DNA of 64,000 nt from JACCZX01 sp963791315 (GTDB lineage Bacteria > Pseudomonadota > Gammaproteobacteria > Burkholderiales > Burkholderiaceae_F), in contig CAWBRQ010000006.1 in NCBI GenBank assembly GCA_963791315.1, positions 62,001-126,000 of the forward strand. The letters run 5' to 3'. Made by a program: the position numbers and the translations under genes. The notes under the pieces were generated by a model, which worked only from the letters and a program-made list of their open reading frames with translations, searched no databases and was not told where the DNA came from. This document shows positions 9,385-22,040 of this stretch, in pieces. The stretch's first letter is position 1. The number at the start of each line of letters is the position of its first letter.

Positions 9385-9388
<4 letters not shown>
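8084..9388 (-). CDS. CaiB/BaiF family (class III) CoA-transferase with repeat-derived N-terminus
   Basis: 434 residues from the ATG at 9388, which overlaps the stop of the ABC-F gene (ATGA). The family core begins only at about residue 40: LPLAGLTIIDMTRLLPGPAA, then GADVIKVEDTGAGDYMRNF, NRGKRSIAVDLKSAEGREVL and the catalytic-region VDVAMTDGLLA. In this family the first conserved residues normally sit at the N-terminus. The extra 37 residues are encoded by a GC-rich repeat, and the ATG at 9313 is an alternative start. Substrate is unknown; neighbours suggest an acyl-CoA or hydroxyacyl-CoA in fatty-acid-like catabolism. Confidence 0.88.
9270..9388. repeat. GC-rich palindromic repeat, two partial copies, inside the start of caiB-like gene
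   Basis: Two related segments read on the minus strand as ATGAGCC..., each followed by GGGAC(C/G)GCGCGCAGCGC. The longer copy has a near-perfect palindrome at 9336-9352 (GTCCCTCC G GGAGGGAC) and a second hairpin around CGCCCTCCTTCGGGCG. It resembles boundary repeats common between Burkholderiales genes. Translated, it gives PPGGTARSARE and PLGGTARSAQG, the non-homologous head of the CoA-transferase. Confidence 0.6.
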
Positions 9389-11286
<1,898 letters not shown>

Positions 11287-11299
<13 letters not shown>

Positions 11300-12218
11300 G
11301 AACTACGGAAGCTGCTCTTGATGACGCGCAGGAACACCATGTCGTCGCCGGCGCTTGTCGTCAGCCATGTCAGCGATAAGTCGCCGAACGCTTTTTCTGC
11401 CGCTGCGCGGCCGTCACCGACCTCGACGATCAGCACGCCACCGCGCTTCATGTAACCGCGCGCCTGGCGCACGATCGTCTTGACGAGCCTCATGCCGTCC
11501 GGGCCGCCGGCCAATGCAACTTTTGGCTCGTGCGCGTATTCCTTCGGCAGCCTGGCCATCGCCGCGTCGGTCACATAGGGCGGATTGCACAGGATCAGGT
11601 CGTAGCGCTTGTTCGTCAACGCGGCGAACAGATCGGACTTGATCAGCGTGATGCGATCGTCAAAGTGATAGTCGGACACGTTGCGCGCCGCGACCTGCAG
11701 CGCTTCGGCCGATGAATCGACGGCATCCACTTTGGCGTGTCGGAAAGAGATCGGCCGCCATGATGGCCAGGCAGCCCGATCCGGTGCACAGGTCGAGCAC
11801 ATCGGTGATCGCGTTGACGTCCTGTACCCACGGATGCAGATCGTCGTCGCAGCAGTTCGGCGATGAAGGTACGCGGGATGATCACGCGCTCGTCGACGTA
11901 AAACTTGATAGCCCTGCAGCCATGCTTCGTTCAGCAGATAGGCAGCGGGAAGGCGCTTCTTGACGCGCCGCTCGATGATCTGCAGCAGACCGTTGATCTC
12001 GCCGTGCGTCAGATACGCGTCGGCAAAGAAGTCGAGGCGCTGCAGCGGCAGCTGCAACGTGCGCATCACGATGAACGCCGCTTCCTCGAACGCGTCGACC
12101 TGACCGTGACCGAACGCAAGCTCGGACTCGTTGAAGCGGGTCACCGCGTAGCGCAGCACGTCGCGCAGCGTTCGCAGATTGGCCTGGGCGTCGATCGTCG
12201 ACGTTGTCGTTACGCCAT
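11287..12218 (-). CDS. prmB: Ribosomal protein L3 glutamine methyltransferase PrmB (frameshifts)
   Basis: N-terminal helical domain LRYAVTRFNESELAFGHGQ and ERRVKKRLPAAYLLNEAWL, then a SAM-binding Rossmann domain: LDLCTGSGCLAI in a second frame, VDAVDSSAEALQVAARN, and the catalytic NPPY in DLILCNPPYVTDAAM. The frame breaks near 11907, 11855 and 11750. The FGHG motif marks PrmB rather than PrmC. It methylates a glutamine of ribosomal protein L3. The start is uncertain: the ATG at 12218 fits if one G is missing just inside the gene, which would also give dapE a clean stop. Confidence 0.85.
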
Positions 12219-13356
12219 GCGAGCAGCGTTCGAGCGTGCGCGCGGTAGACGTTCTTCAGCGGCTCGAGGTCGGCGACCGCAATGTGTTCGTCGATCTTGT
12301 GGATCGAGGCGTTGACGGGACCGAATTCGATCACCTGCGGGCAGAAGGTCGAAATGAAGCGGCCATCCGATGTGCCGCCGGTGGTCGAAAGCTCGGGCTT
12401 GCGATGCCGGTGACTTCGCAATCGCGTCGCCGATCGACCTGCGACAAATCGTCCCGGCGGCGTCAGGAACGGCTGCGCGCCCAGCGTCCACGCCAGCGAG
12501 AACTCGAGACCATGTCGCGCAAGAACCGACTTCGATACGCTGCTGCAGCGATTCGGCGGTCGACACCGGCGCGAAGCGCAGGTTGAAGTCGATCTCGCAG
12601 GTGCCCGGGATCACGTTCAGCGCGCCGGTGCCGGCGTGCATGTTCGAAACCTGGAACGTGGTCGGCGGAAAGAATTCGTCGCCGTCGTCCCAACGCTCCG
12701 CTGCCAGCTCGGCGAGCGCCGGTGCCACCTGGTGTACCGGATTGCGCGACCAATTGCGGATAGGCCACGTGGCCCTGGAGCCGCTGACGATCAAGCGGCC
12801 GGATGAGCGATCCGCGCCGGCCGTTCTTGATCGTGTCACCGAGCGCGTCGACCGATGTCGGCTCACCGACGATGCAGTAGTCGAGGGTTTCGCCGCGTGC
12901 GCGCAGCGCCTCGACCACCTTGACGTCGTGCCGTCGGTTGCGGGGCCTTCCTCGTCCGACGTCAGCAGCAGCGCGATCGAGCCGGCGGTGCGCGGCGTGC
13001 TCGCCGATGAACTGCTCGGCCGCGACGACGAAGGCGGCGATCGAGCTTTTCATGTCCGGCCGCACCGCGTCCGTACAGCGCGCCGTTGCGAATGCGTCGG
13101 CACGAACGGATCCGATGCCCACTTGTCGAGCGGCCCGGACGGCACGACATCGGTGTGGCCGGCAAATACGAAAACCGGAGCTGCCTGGCCGCGCCGCAGC
13201 CACGCGTTGGTGACGCCGTTGCCAGCGATCGTCTCGGCGACGAAGCCCGAGGCGCAAGCCGCTCGCGCAATCAACGCCTGGCATCCGTCGTCGGTCCGGC
13301 GTGACCGAACGGCGGGCGATCAACTGGTGGACGTAGGTTCGGTGGGGCTCATGCAT
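12210..13356 (-). CDS. dapE: Succinyl-diaminopimelate desuccinylase (several frameshifts)
   Basis: Pieces in all three frames line up in order: YVHQLIARRSVTPD, LGFVAETIAGNGVTNAWL, VFVFAGHTDVVPSGPLDKW (metal-binding His and Asp), TSDEEGPATDGT (bridging Glu region), EPTSVDALGDTIKNGRRGS and, near the end, MHAGTGALNVIPGTCEIDFNLRFAP. Restored length is about 380 residues, as expected. It removes succinate from N-succinyl-LL-diaminopimelate in the lysine and peptidoglycan pathway and needs two zinc ions. dapC and dapD lie upstream on the same strand, separated by a pilU-like gene. The start codon lies inside a perfect hairpin. Confidence 0.9.
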
Positions 13357-13375
13357 GCGCCGTCGCATGCATGAG
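13348..13375. repeat. Perfect 12-bp inverted repeat covering the dapE start
   Basis: CTCATGCATGCG and CGCATGCATGAG are separated by CCGT. The hairpin contains the in-frame ATG used by dapE and a second out-of-frame ATG. It lies between the pilU stop and dapE and has no U-tract, so it is more likely a translational or processing element than a terminator. Confidence 0.7.
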
Positions 13376-13427
13376 CGGCATGCAGGCGCGCCGATTGTAA
13401 CGGCAGGCCTCGCCGCGTCGGCACGCT

Positions 13428-14576
13428 CTAGATGTTCAGCGTGAACTCGGAGAACGACGCGTCTGCCCTGACTCCGCTGAGCGCTGCTTGCGTTCAGCTT
13501 GCGTACGTGCGGCTTGCCGGCGTTGTTAATGAACCAGAGCAGGTTGTTCTGGGAGTCGGCCGCGGCCAGCGCGTCCTCGCGCGTGATCTGATCGGCCTGG
13601 ATCAGCGTGTACAGGCTCTGCTCGAAGGATATGCTTTCCGGCGCAAGGCTTTGCTCCATCGCCTCCTTGATCGCCGGCCACGTCGCCGCGCTCGATCAGG
13701 TCGGCGATGTGCCGCGTATTCATCAGGACCTCGACCGACGGCACGCGGCCGCCGCGCTTGCGAGCGGATCAACCGCTGCGACACGATCGCCTTCATCGCG
13801 ACCGACATGTCCTGGAACAGCGCCTGGCGCGTCTCGGGCGGATAGAAACTGATCACGCGGTTCAGCGCGTGCGAACTGTTGGTCGCATGCAGCGTGGCGA
13901 CGACGAGGTGGCCGGACATCGAATACGCGAGCGCCGCGCTCATCGTGTCGCGGTCGCGGATCTCGCCGATGAAGATGACGTCGGGCGCCTGCCGCATCGC
14001 GCTGCGCAGCGCCGCTTGCAACGTGCGCGCGTCGGAGCCGATTTCACGCTGATTGATGATCGACTTCTTGTTGCGGAACAGGATACTCGATCGGATCTTC
14101 GAAGGTCAGCACGTGGCCGGTGGCAGCTCGTTGCGATGGTCGAGCATCGACGCAATCGTCGTCGACTTACCCGATCCGGCGGCGCCGACGACCAGGATCA
14201 TGCCGCGCCGCTCCATGACCAGATCCTTCAGGACTTCGGGCAGGTGCAGCGCGTCGAGCTTCGGGACGTCGTGCGGAATGAAACGAATCACCGCCGAAAT
14301 CGAGCCGCGCTGCAGGAATGCGCTCAGAGGCGAAAACTGCCGATGCCCTGCACCGGCAAGCCGATGTTCAGTTCGCGCGAGTCTTCGAGCTCGCGGAAGT
14401 GCGCATCGGTCAGGCGCTCGGCCAGCAGCGAAACGATCGACTTGCGGCGCCAGGCGATCCTGGTTGATCGGCACGCATACACCGTTGATCTTGATCGTGA
14501 TCGGCGAGCCAACCGAGAAAAACAGATCCGACGCCTGCTTTTCGGCCATCAGATTGAACATGCGCTCCAGCGACAT
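13428..14576 (-). CDS. pilU: PilT/PilU-family twitching motility ATPase, probably PilU (frameshifts)
   Basis: Starts MSLERMFNLMAEKQASDLFF, the usual PilU opening, then SPITIKINGVCVPINQ. Walker A is GAAGSGKSTTIASML, and FIGEIRDRDTMSAALAYSMS with GHLVVATLHATNSSHALNR are the Asp/His boxes of secretion-type ATPases. The C-terminus is NAGKP...SEFTLNI. Frame breaks occur near 14460, 14330, 14100, 14040, 13745 and 13500. About 382 residues when restored. It powers retraction of type IV pili as a hexamer at the inner membrane. It is embedded between dapD and dapE, with no other pilus gene nearby; the tad genes at the window end are a different pilus system. Confidence 0.85.
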
Positions 14577-14780
14577 CGGTCGTGTTCCTGGGTACCAGAT
14601 GTCGGAGCGGCAAGGATAAAGCGCGACATTGGCGATTGGAATACCGCCAAACGGATGAAAAGTGGGCGAAGTTTATGGGCGCCGGAACCGCGTCCGAGCG
14701 TTGCGAGCCGCCGACTCGGCCAGGCTGGACCGGCGTACGCACGAGGCTCGCTCGCCATGGACGGCAGCGCCGTGCGGCGC

Positions 14781-15595
<815 letters not shown>

Positions 15596-15599
<4 letters not shown>

Positions 15600-16816
15600 C
15601 GGGAGCTCTTGGGATCGGGAGATACTGGATCAAGAGACGCAATGCGGGCGGCGGCATCGGCCACCTCGGCGGGCGATGCGACCAGTGCAATCCTGACATA
15701 GCCGCTGACCGGGATTGCCGCCGTTGGTATTGCGCGACAGATAGCTGCCCGGCAGCACCGTCACATTCCTGTGCGCGTACAGGCGCTGCGCGTACTCGGT
15801 ATCGCTGATCGGCGTACGTGCCCACAGGTAAAACGCCGCATCCGGTATCGAACACGGAAGCCGGGAGGCGATGAGCGGCGTGGCGCTTGCAAACTTCTGC
15901 GCGTAAAGCCGTCGGTTTTCGACGACGTGCGCTTCGTCCTGCCAGGCGGCGATGCTCGCATGTTGCACTGGGACACTCATCGCCGTGCCGTGATAGGTGC
16001 GGTACAGCAGGAATTTCTGCAGCGCATCGGCGTCGCCCGCGACGAAACCGGATCGCATGCCCGGCACACTCGAGCGCTTCGACAGGCTGCAGAACATCAC
16101 CAGGCGCTCGTAGCGTATCACGACCGAGCTGTGCAGCTGCCTGTAGGCTGCCGAGCGGCGGCTTGCCTTCTTCGAAGTAGATCTCCGAGTAGCACTCGTC
16201 GGACGGCGATGACGAATCCATACCGGTCGGACAGCTCGAACAGCTGCTTCCATTCGTCGAGCGTCATCACGTGGCCGGTCGGGTTGCCCGGCGAGCAGAC
16301 GTAGACCAGCTGGACGTTGCGCCACTCGGCGCGGTGTCAGCGTGTCGAACTCGCATGCGGAATTCGATCGTCGGCCGTGGTCGGCAGATAGATCGGCTTG
16401 GCCCCGGCCAGCAGGGCCGCTCCCTCGTAGATCTGATAGAACGGATTGGGCGCCACGACGCGCGCATCGCGCGTGCGGTCGATGACCGTCTGCGCGAACG
16501 AGAACAGCGCTTCGCGCGTGCCGGTCGACCGGCAGCACCTGCGTCGAAGGGTCGAGCGCCTTCAGCTGATAACGCCGCATCGCCCACGCCGCGATCGCTT
16601 CGCGCAGCTGCGGCACGCCGGCGGTCGAGCGGATAGCTTGCGACACCGGGCAGCGCCTTCGCATAGGCCTCGAGGATGAACGGCGGGGTCGGGTGCTTCG
16701 GTTCGCCGATCGACAGGTTGATCGGCGCAAGATCGGCGGCAGGCGTCGATGCCGGCGAACAGCTGGCGCAGCCGCTCGAACGGGTACGGCTGCAGCCGAT
16801 CGAGATCGGGATTCAA
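15596..16816 (-). CDS. dapC: N-succinyldiaminopimelate aminotransferase (frameshifts)
   Basis: A TTG start two bases after the queF stop gives MNPDLDRLQPYPFERLRQLF. Later pieces are INLSIGEPKHPTPPF-like residues, then SVVIRYERLVMFCSLSKRSS with the pyridoxal-phosphate lysine, VPGMRSGFVAGDADALQKF and YRTYHGTAMSVPVQHASIAA, and the end DAAARIASLDPVSPD. Fragments lie in all three frames and give about 406 residues. A class I/II aminotransferase fold; the dapC name rests on its place directly before dapD. The reaction is the glutamate-dependent amination of N-succinyl-2-amino-6-oxopimelate. Confidence 0.87.
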
Positions 16817-16818
16817 GG

Positions 16819-17244
16819 CTACTCGCGAGTCGTGCCTCTCGGCAGTTCGTCGCCGACGCTCAACGGGCGCCGCACGGCTTCCAGCCTTTCTTGCGATGCT
16901 CGGCCATCACGGTCGTGAAAATCCCGCCGCGCACATACCACTTCGCAGTCAGTCGCATGAAGCGCGGCTGCAATCGCCTTCACCAGATCGTCGAGGATGG
17001 CATTGGTCACCGCCTCGTGAAATGCGCCCTCGTTGCGATATGACCACATGTACAGCTTCAGCGCTTTTCAGCTCGACGTTGCGCTTGATCGGGAACGAAG
17101 TCGAGCACGATCGTCGCGAAGTCCGGCTGGCCGGTCAGCGGACACAGGCACGTGAACTCGGGGATCTTCATTCGCACCCAGTAATCGCGCTGCGGCGACG
17201 GGTTAGCGAAAGTCTCGAGAATCTTGGAGGGGCGCGTGGCGCAT
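16819..17244 (-). CDS. queF: 7-cyano-7-deazaguanine (preQ0) reductase, short form (frameshifts)
   Basis: Contains PSKILETFANPSP, then RMKIPEFTCLCPLTGQPDFA with the catalytic Cys, and MWSYRNEGAFHEAVTNAILD with the substrate-binding Glu-His; the end is RPLSVGDELPRGTTRE. About 141 residues, the unimodular type. An ATG at 17244 gives MRHAPSKILETF if one C is removed from a CCCC run, which suggests a homopolymer error. NADPH-dependent reduction of preQ0 to preQ1 in queuosine synthesis. It heads the minus-strand run and is divergent from smc. Confidence 0.9.
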
Positions 17245-17282
17245 GCAGGATAATGCGGAAGAGCCAGACAGGCTTGCACGGT

Positions 17283-17288
17283 ATTATA
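17283..17288 (-). promoter_or_regulatory. Candidate -10 element for queF
   Basis: TATAAT on the minus strand, 39 bases upstream of the proposed queF ATG in the queF-smc divergent gap. No good -35 hexamer is visible at 16-18 bases, so the call rests on the consensus -10 alone. Confidence 0.35.
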
Positions 17289-17375
17289 CGAAGATCGCGT
17301 AGGAAGACCGGCGACTGCACTCTCGAATGCTTTGCGCATCTCGCATGCGCCTCAATCACAATCCCTACAGACAAC

Positions 17376-20300
17376 GTGCGCCTTCGGCAGATCAGACTCG
17401 CCGGGTTCAAATCATTTGTCGATCCGACGCCGATCGACGTTCCCGGCACGCTAGTTGGTGTCGTCGGTCCCAATGGCTGCGGCAAGTCGAACGTGATCGA
17501 CGCCGTGCGCTGGGTGCTTGGCGAGAGCAAGGCTGCCGAGTTGCGCGGCGAGTCGATGCAGGACGTGATCTTCAACGGCTCGGGCGATCGCAAGCCAGCC
17601 GGCCGCGCCAGCGTCGAGCTCGCGTTCGAAAACAACGAAGGCCGCATCGGAGGTGCGTGGGCGCAGTACGCCGAGATTTCGGTCAAGCGCGTGCTGACGC
17701 GCGACGGCTCATCGAGCTATTACATCAACAACCAGAACGTGCGCCGACGCGACGTGCACGACATGTTCCTCGGGACCGGGCTCGGCCCGCGCGCGTACGC
17801 GATCATCGGCCAGGGAATGATCTCGCGCATCGTCGAGGCCCGTCCCGACGAGCTGCGCATCTTCCTGGAAGAAGCGGCCGGCGTGTCCAAGTACAAGGAG
17901 CGCCGTCGCGAAACCGAGAACCGTCTGGCCGATACGCGCGACAACCTGACGCGTGTCGAAGACATTCTGCGCGAGCTCGACACGCAGATCGGCAAGCTCG
18001 AGCAGCAAGCCGCGGTGGCGCAGACGCTATCGCGCACTGCAGGCGACGCACGACGAGCAGCAGCAACTGCTGTGGCTGACGCGCAGGCGCGAGGCCGACG
18101 CCGAGCGCGACAGGGTGACGCGCGATATTTCCAATCGCACCGTTGCGTTGGATGCGCATGTCGCCGAGTTGCGCGCCGCCGAGCGAGCGCTGGAAGACAT
18201 TCGAAACGCACACTTCGCCGCCAGCGATGCCGTGCACAACGCGCAGGGCGCGATGTTCGAAGTCAACGCCGAAGTGGCCAAGCTCGAGTCGGAGATACGC
18301 CTGATTGCCGAAAGCCGGACGCGGCTGCTCGGCCCAGGTCGATTCGCTGGTCGCGACCCGCAACGTTCGCCTGAACGAGCACGCCGAGCTTCGCCAGCGC
18401 GCGGTCGAGCTCGTGCAAGCGATCGCGGATATGGTTCGAGCAGCTGGAGCAGGCGAAGACAAGCGTTTCGGACGCACGAGGCCACAGCTGCCGCAGCTCG
18501 AACAGACATATCGCGCAACGCGCGACGCGGTGACAGCAGCGCAAGCCGACGCGGCGCTCGCCGAACAGTCGATCGAAGCGGCTGCTGCCGAGCAGCGCAA
18601 TGCCGACCGTCAGCTGGCGCAGCTCGCGCAGCGGCGCGAGCGACTGCGCGAGGAGCAGGCGTCGATCGGCTCGCCCGACGAAGTGCAGCTCGCGAGCTTG
18701 AAGCAGCAGCTCGTGGACAACGAGAGCGAAGTGACGGCCGGCGCCGAGTCGCAGCAGCGCAGCGAGGCGACACGTCGATCGGATGACCGAGCAACGACAG
18801 CAGCGCGTCGACGATCGCGCACGCCAGGCCGAAGCACTGGCGAGGCATCGAGGCGCGATCTGCAGGCGCTGCAGCAAGTGCAGGCGAGCGTCGAGGCCGA
18901 ATGCCAAGCTCGATCCGTGGCTGCGGGCGCAGGGGCTGGAGAAGTTGCCGCGCCTGTTTCGCAAGCTAGTTGTCGAACCCGGTTGGGAGACCGCGTTCGA
19001 GGCGGTGTTGCGCGAGCGCGTACAAGGAGTCGAAGTCGGCAAACTGGACACGATCGGTGGCCTGGCTCGCAGACTGCGCCACCGGCGCGCGTTGCTTTCT
19101 ATTCAACCGGCGATGGCATTGCCCAGCGATGCGCGCAGTTTGCCGCAGATGACCGGGTTCCGTCGGCTCAGCGAACTGGTGCGTACGCACGATGCCGCGT
19201 TTGCCGCGGTGCTCGCAGACTGGCTCGCCAACGTATTTGTTGCAGACGACCTTGCGGTCGGCACTGGCGGCACGCAACGAATTGCCTGCTGGGGGGCAGT
19301 TTGTCGTCCAGGCGGCGCACCGCGTGTCGCGGCACGACGTGCACTTCTTACGCCGCCGACGATCAGGCTTCGGGTCTGCTCGCACGCCGACTGGAGATCG
19401 ACAATCTCGAGCGCGAAGTACGCGCTCAGAGGCTGATCGCCGAGCAAGCAACAGCTGCGGTTGCGCGCGCCGAGGCCGAATTGAAATCAGCGCAGCTGGC
19501 GCGAGATGCGGCGCGGCAGGATGGCGACGGCGACGCAGAGCGCAGATGCATGCGCTGCAGACTCGAGTCGGTTCGCCTCGAAGAATTGATCGACCGCGTC
19601 CGGCATCGCACCGGTCAGATCGACACTGAGATGCAGGAGATCGAAGCCAACGAGCGCGAAGCACGCTCGCAGCGTGCGCAGGCGGATGCACGTTTCGAGC
19701 AACTCGACGCCGAGTTGTCACCGCGCCAGGAGGCCGTTGAAAGCGCACGTCTGCACTTACGAGGCAGTCCGATCGAGCGCTGCGTGCCGCGCGCGACGAG
19801 CAGCGCGTGCTCGACACGGCGCGCCAGCACTGTCGAATTCGCCTTGAACTCGAACCGTGAGCGAGAGCGTTGATTTGGCGCGAGGCGCCGAGGCAGCAAG
19901 CGCAGACGCTCAGCGGTTGGCGGATGAAATCGGCAGGGCCGATGATGAGCTAAAGCGTCTTGACGACAGCGGCGCGCGCGCCGGGCTTGCCGACTGGCTT
20001 GCGCGCCGTTCGGCGGCCGAAGAATCGCTGCGTCAGGCGCGTAGCCGATTTGGACGACTTCGCGCAACAACTGCGCACCGCCGACGAGAAGCGGATGACG
20101 CTCGAGCGCGACGTGCAACCGCTGCGCGACAAACTGACCGAGCTGCAGCTGAAGGAACAGGCAGCACGGCTGGCTGCAGAGCAGTTTGCAAGTCAGCTTG
20201 CCGAGGCCGGCGCCGACGAGGCAGTATTGACGGCGAAGCTCACGAAGCCGCCGCAGAAGAGCCGCTGCGCTGCAGGCCGAGATCGCGCGCCTTACGCAGG

Positions 20301-20934
20301 AAATCGAAGCACTGGGCGCCGTCAACCTTGCCGCGCTCGAAGAGCTGACAACGTCGCGTGAACGAAAGAGCTTTCCTCGATGCGCAGTCTGCGGACCTGA
20401 CCGCGGCCATCACGACCCTCGAGGATGCGATTCGCAAGATCGATCGAGAGACGCGGCAGATGCTGCAGCAGACATTCGATGCGGTCAACGTTCAGTTTCG
20501 GTCAGTTGTTTCCGAAGCTCTTCGGTGGCGGCGAGGCCCGGTTGATCATGACCGGCGAAGAGATTCTCGACGCTGGGGTCCAGGTGATGGCGCAGCCTCC
20601 GGGTAAACGCAACAGCACGATTCACCTGCTCTCGGGAGGCGAGAAAGCGCTGACGGCGATTGCGTTGGTGTTCGCGTTGTTCAAGCTGAATCCGGCGCCG
20701 TTTTGCCTGCTCGACGAGGTTGACGCGCCGCTCGACGATGCCAATACCGAACGCTTCTGCCGGCTGGTCGAATCGATGACGGATAACACGCAGTTCATGT
20801 TCATCACGCACAACAAGATTTCGATGGAGATGGCGCAGCAGTTGGTCGGCGTCACGATGCAGGAACAAGGGGTATCGCGCATCGTCGCCGTCGATATCGA
20901 CAGTGCCGTGCGGTTGACTGCCGAGGCCGCGTAA
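17376..20934 (+). CDS. smc: Chromosome partition protein Smc (many frameshifts)
   Basis: GTG start with VRLRQIRLAGFKSFVDPT; Walker A VGPNGCGKSNVIDAVRW; then the hinge-flanking coiled coils broken across frames; and at the end LLSGGEKALTAIALVFALF (signature) and CLLDEVDAPLDDAN (Walker B). The restored length of about 1185 residues is normal. Frame changes occur near 18040, 18330, 18770, 18900, 19320, 19740, 20250 and 20500, more than in any other gene here. Smc forms the condensin core with ScpA/ScpB. The stop is nine bases before zipA. Confidence 0.93.
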
Positions 20935-20943
20935 CGCGCGAGC

Positions 20944-22032
20944 ATGAGACCGCTGACCTGGGTGCTGCTGGCGATCGCGGCCGTCTTGCTGATTGCGCTC
21001 TATCTGTACGGTAAATGGCAGGAACGCAAATCGGCTCGGCTTGATGAAGCCGCAAGCGACGGTGACGTCGCGTCGGTTAGTCGCCCCTTGCCGGTTCGCG
21101 CGGGCTTGTCTCGCAACGCGCGCAACAGCCACCAGTCTCCGGTACGAATCGAGCCGACGATGGGACCTTCGCTCGAGCCCGAGGCGAGTATCAGTGACCC
21201 TCCGAGTGACGACGCTTCGGCGGAGACGCAGCCGGTAGGCGGATGGGTCGAGGATGCGCTGCTCGATGTCATGCTCGAGCTGCGCTGCGTTCACGCGTTT
21301 GATGGTGTGGCCGCGCTCGAGGCGCGCGCGCAACTCGATCGGCTTGCATTGCCATTGCCGATTCATCTGGCAGTATGGGACGGCAAGGCTGGACGCTGGA
21401 GCTTGCCCGACCGGTTTGGTTTCTATTCCGAGATGTTGATCGCTGTGCAGCTGGCTACGCGGCGCCATTCGCTGGGCGAAATCGATGCGTCGCGCTTCAT
21501 AGCGGCCGTCCAGCAGATTGCGGTGTCGGTCGACGCGGATTTCGACGCCCCCGACGTTGCGCGGCTGGTGCAGCAGGCAGCGGCACTCGACGCGATGTGC
21601 GCGCGCTTCGACGTTCAGATAACGCTGACGCTGGAGGCGCTGGCGGACCCATGGAGCCACGCCAGTGTCGACGCAGCTGCGATCGAGGCGGGGCTGAGCG
21701 GCGTCGAGCGCGAGCGGTGGGAGCAACTGGACGCGGAGCATCCCATCGCTCTATCGATGACCTCTGCAGCAACGTTTCCGACGCAGCGCCTTACGCTGTC
21801 GCTCGACGTGCCACGCTCGGCTACCGCCCCAGCGCCGCTGTCAAGATTGTTCGAGATTGCGCATCAGCTCGCTGCACGCCTGGACGCGCGCGTCGTCGAT
21901 GACAATGGCCGCGTCGTCGAAGCTGCCGCGCAAGCGGCGATCGAATCCGAGCTCGAAAAACTGGCGGGCGACATGCGTGCCTCCGGCATCGAGCCAGGTT
22001 CGACACGCGCGCGTCGCCTCTACGTGGGTTGA
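20944..22032 (+). CDS. zipA: Cell division protein ZipA homolog
   Basis: 362 residues. One N-terminal membrane helix (LTWVLLAIAAVLLIALYLYG) is followed by a charged, Pro/Ser-rich linker (residues about 30-100) and a C-terminal globular part from about residue 105. That part has the pattern of the ZipA FtsZ-binding domain (LPIHLAVWDGKAGRW, and PLSRLFEIAHQLAARLDARV near the end). Position between smc and ligA is the typical betaproteobacterial context. It anchors FtsZ to the inner membrane. The stop overlaps the upstream TTG option of ligA. Confidence 0.83.
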   Translation: MRPLTWVLLAIAAVLLIALYLYGKWQERKSARLDEAASDGDVASVSRPLPVRAGLSRNARNSHQSPVRIEPTMGPSLEPEASISDPPSDDASAETQPVGGWVEDALLDVMLELRCVHAFDGVAALEARAQLDRLALPLPIHLAVWDGKAGRWSLPDRFGFYSEMLIAVQLATRRHSLGEIDASRFIAAVQQIAVSVDADFDAPDVARLVQQAAALDAMCARFDVQITLTLEALADPWSHASVDAAAIEAGLSGVERERWEQLDAEHPIALSMTSAATFPTQRLTLSLDVPRSATAPAPLSRLFEIAHQLAARLDARVVDDNGRVVEAAAQAAIESELEKLAGDMRASGIEPGSTRARRLYVG

Positions 22033-22040
22033 TATTGCGC

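Noticed and set aside
20485..21741. A 418-codon minus-strand frame across smc end and zipA
   Set aside because: Arg/His/Gln-rich shadow opposite two well-supported plus-strand genes; no family motif.
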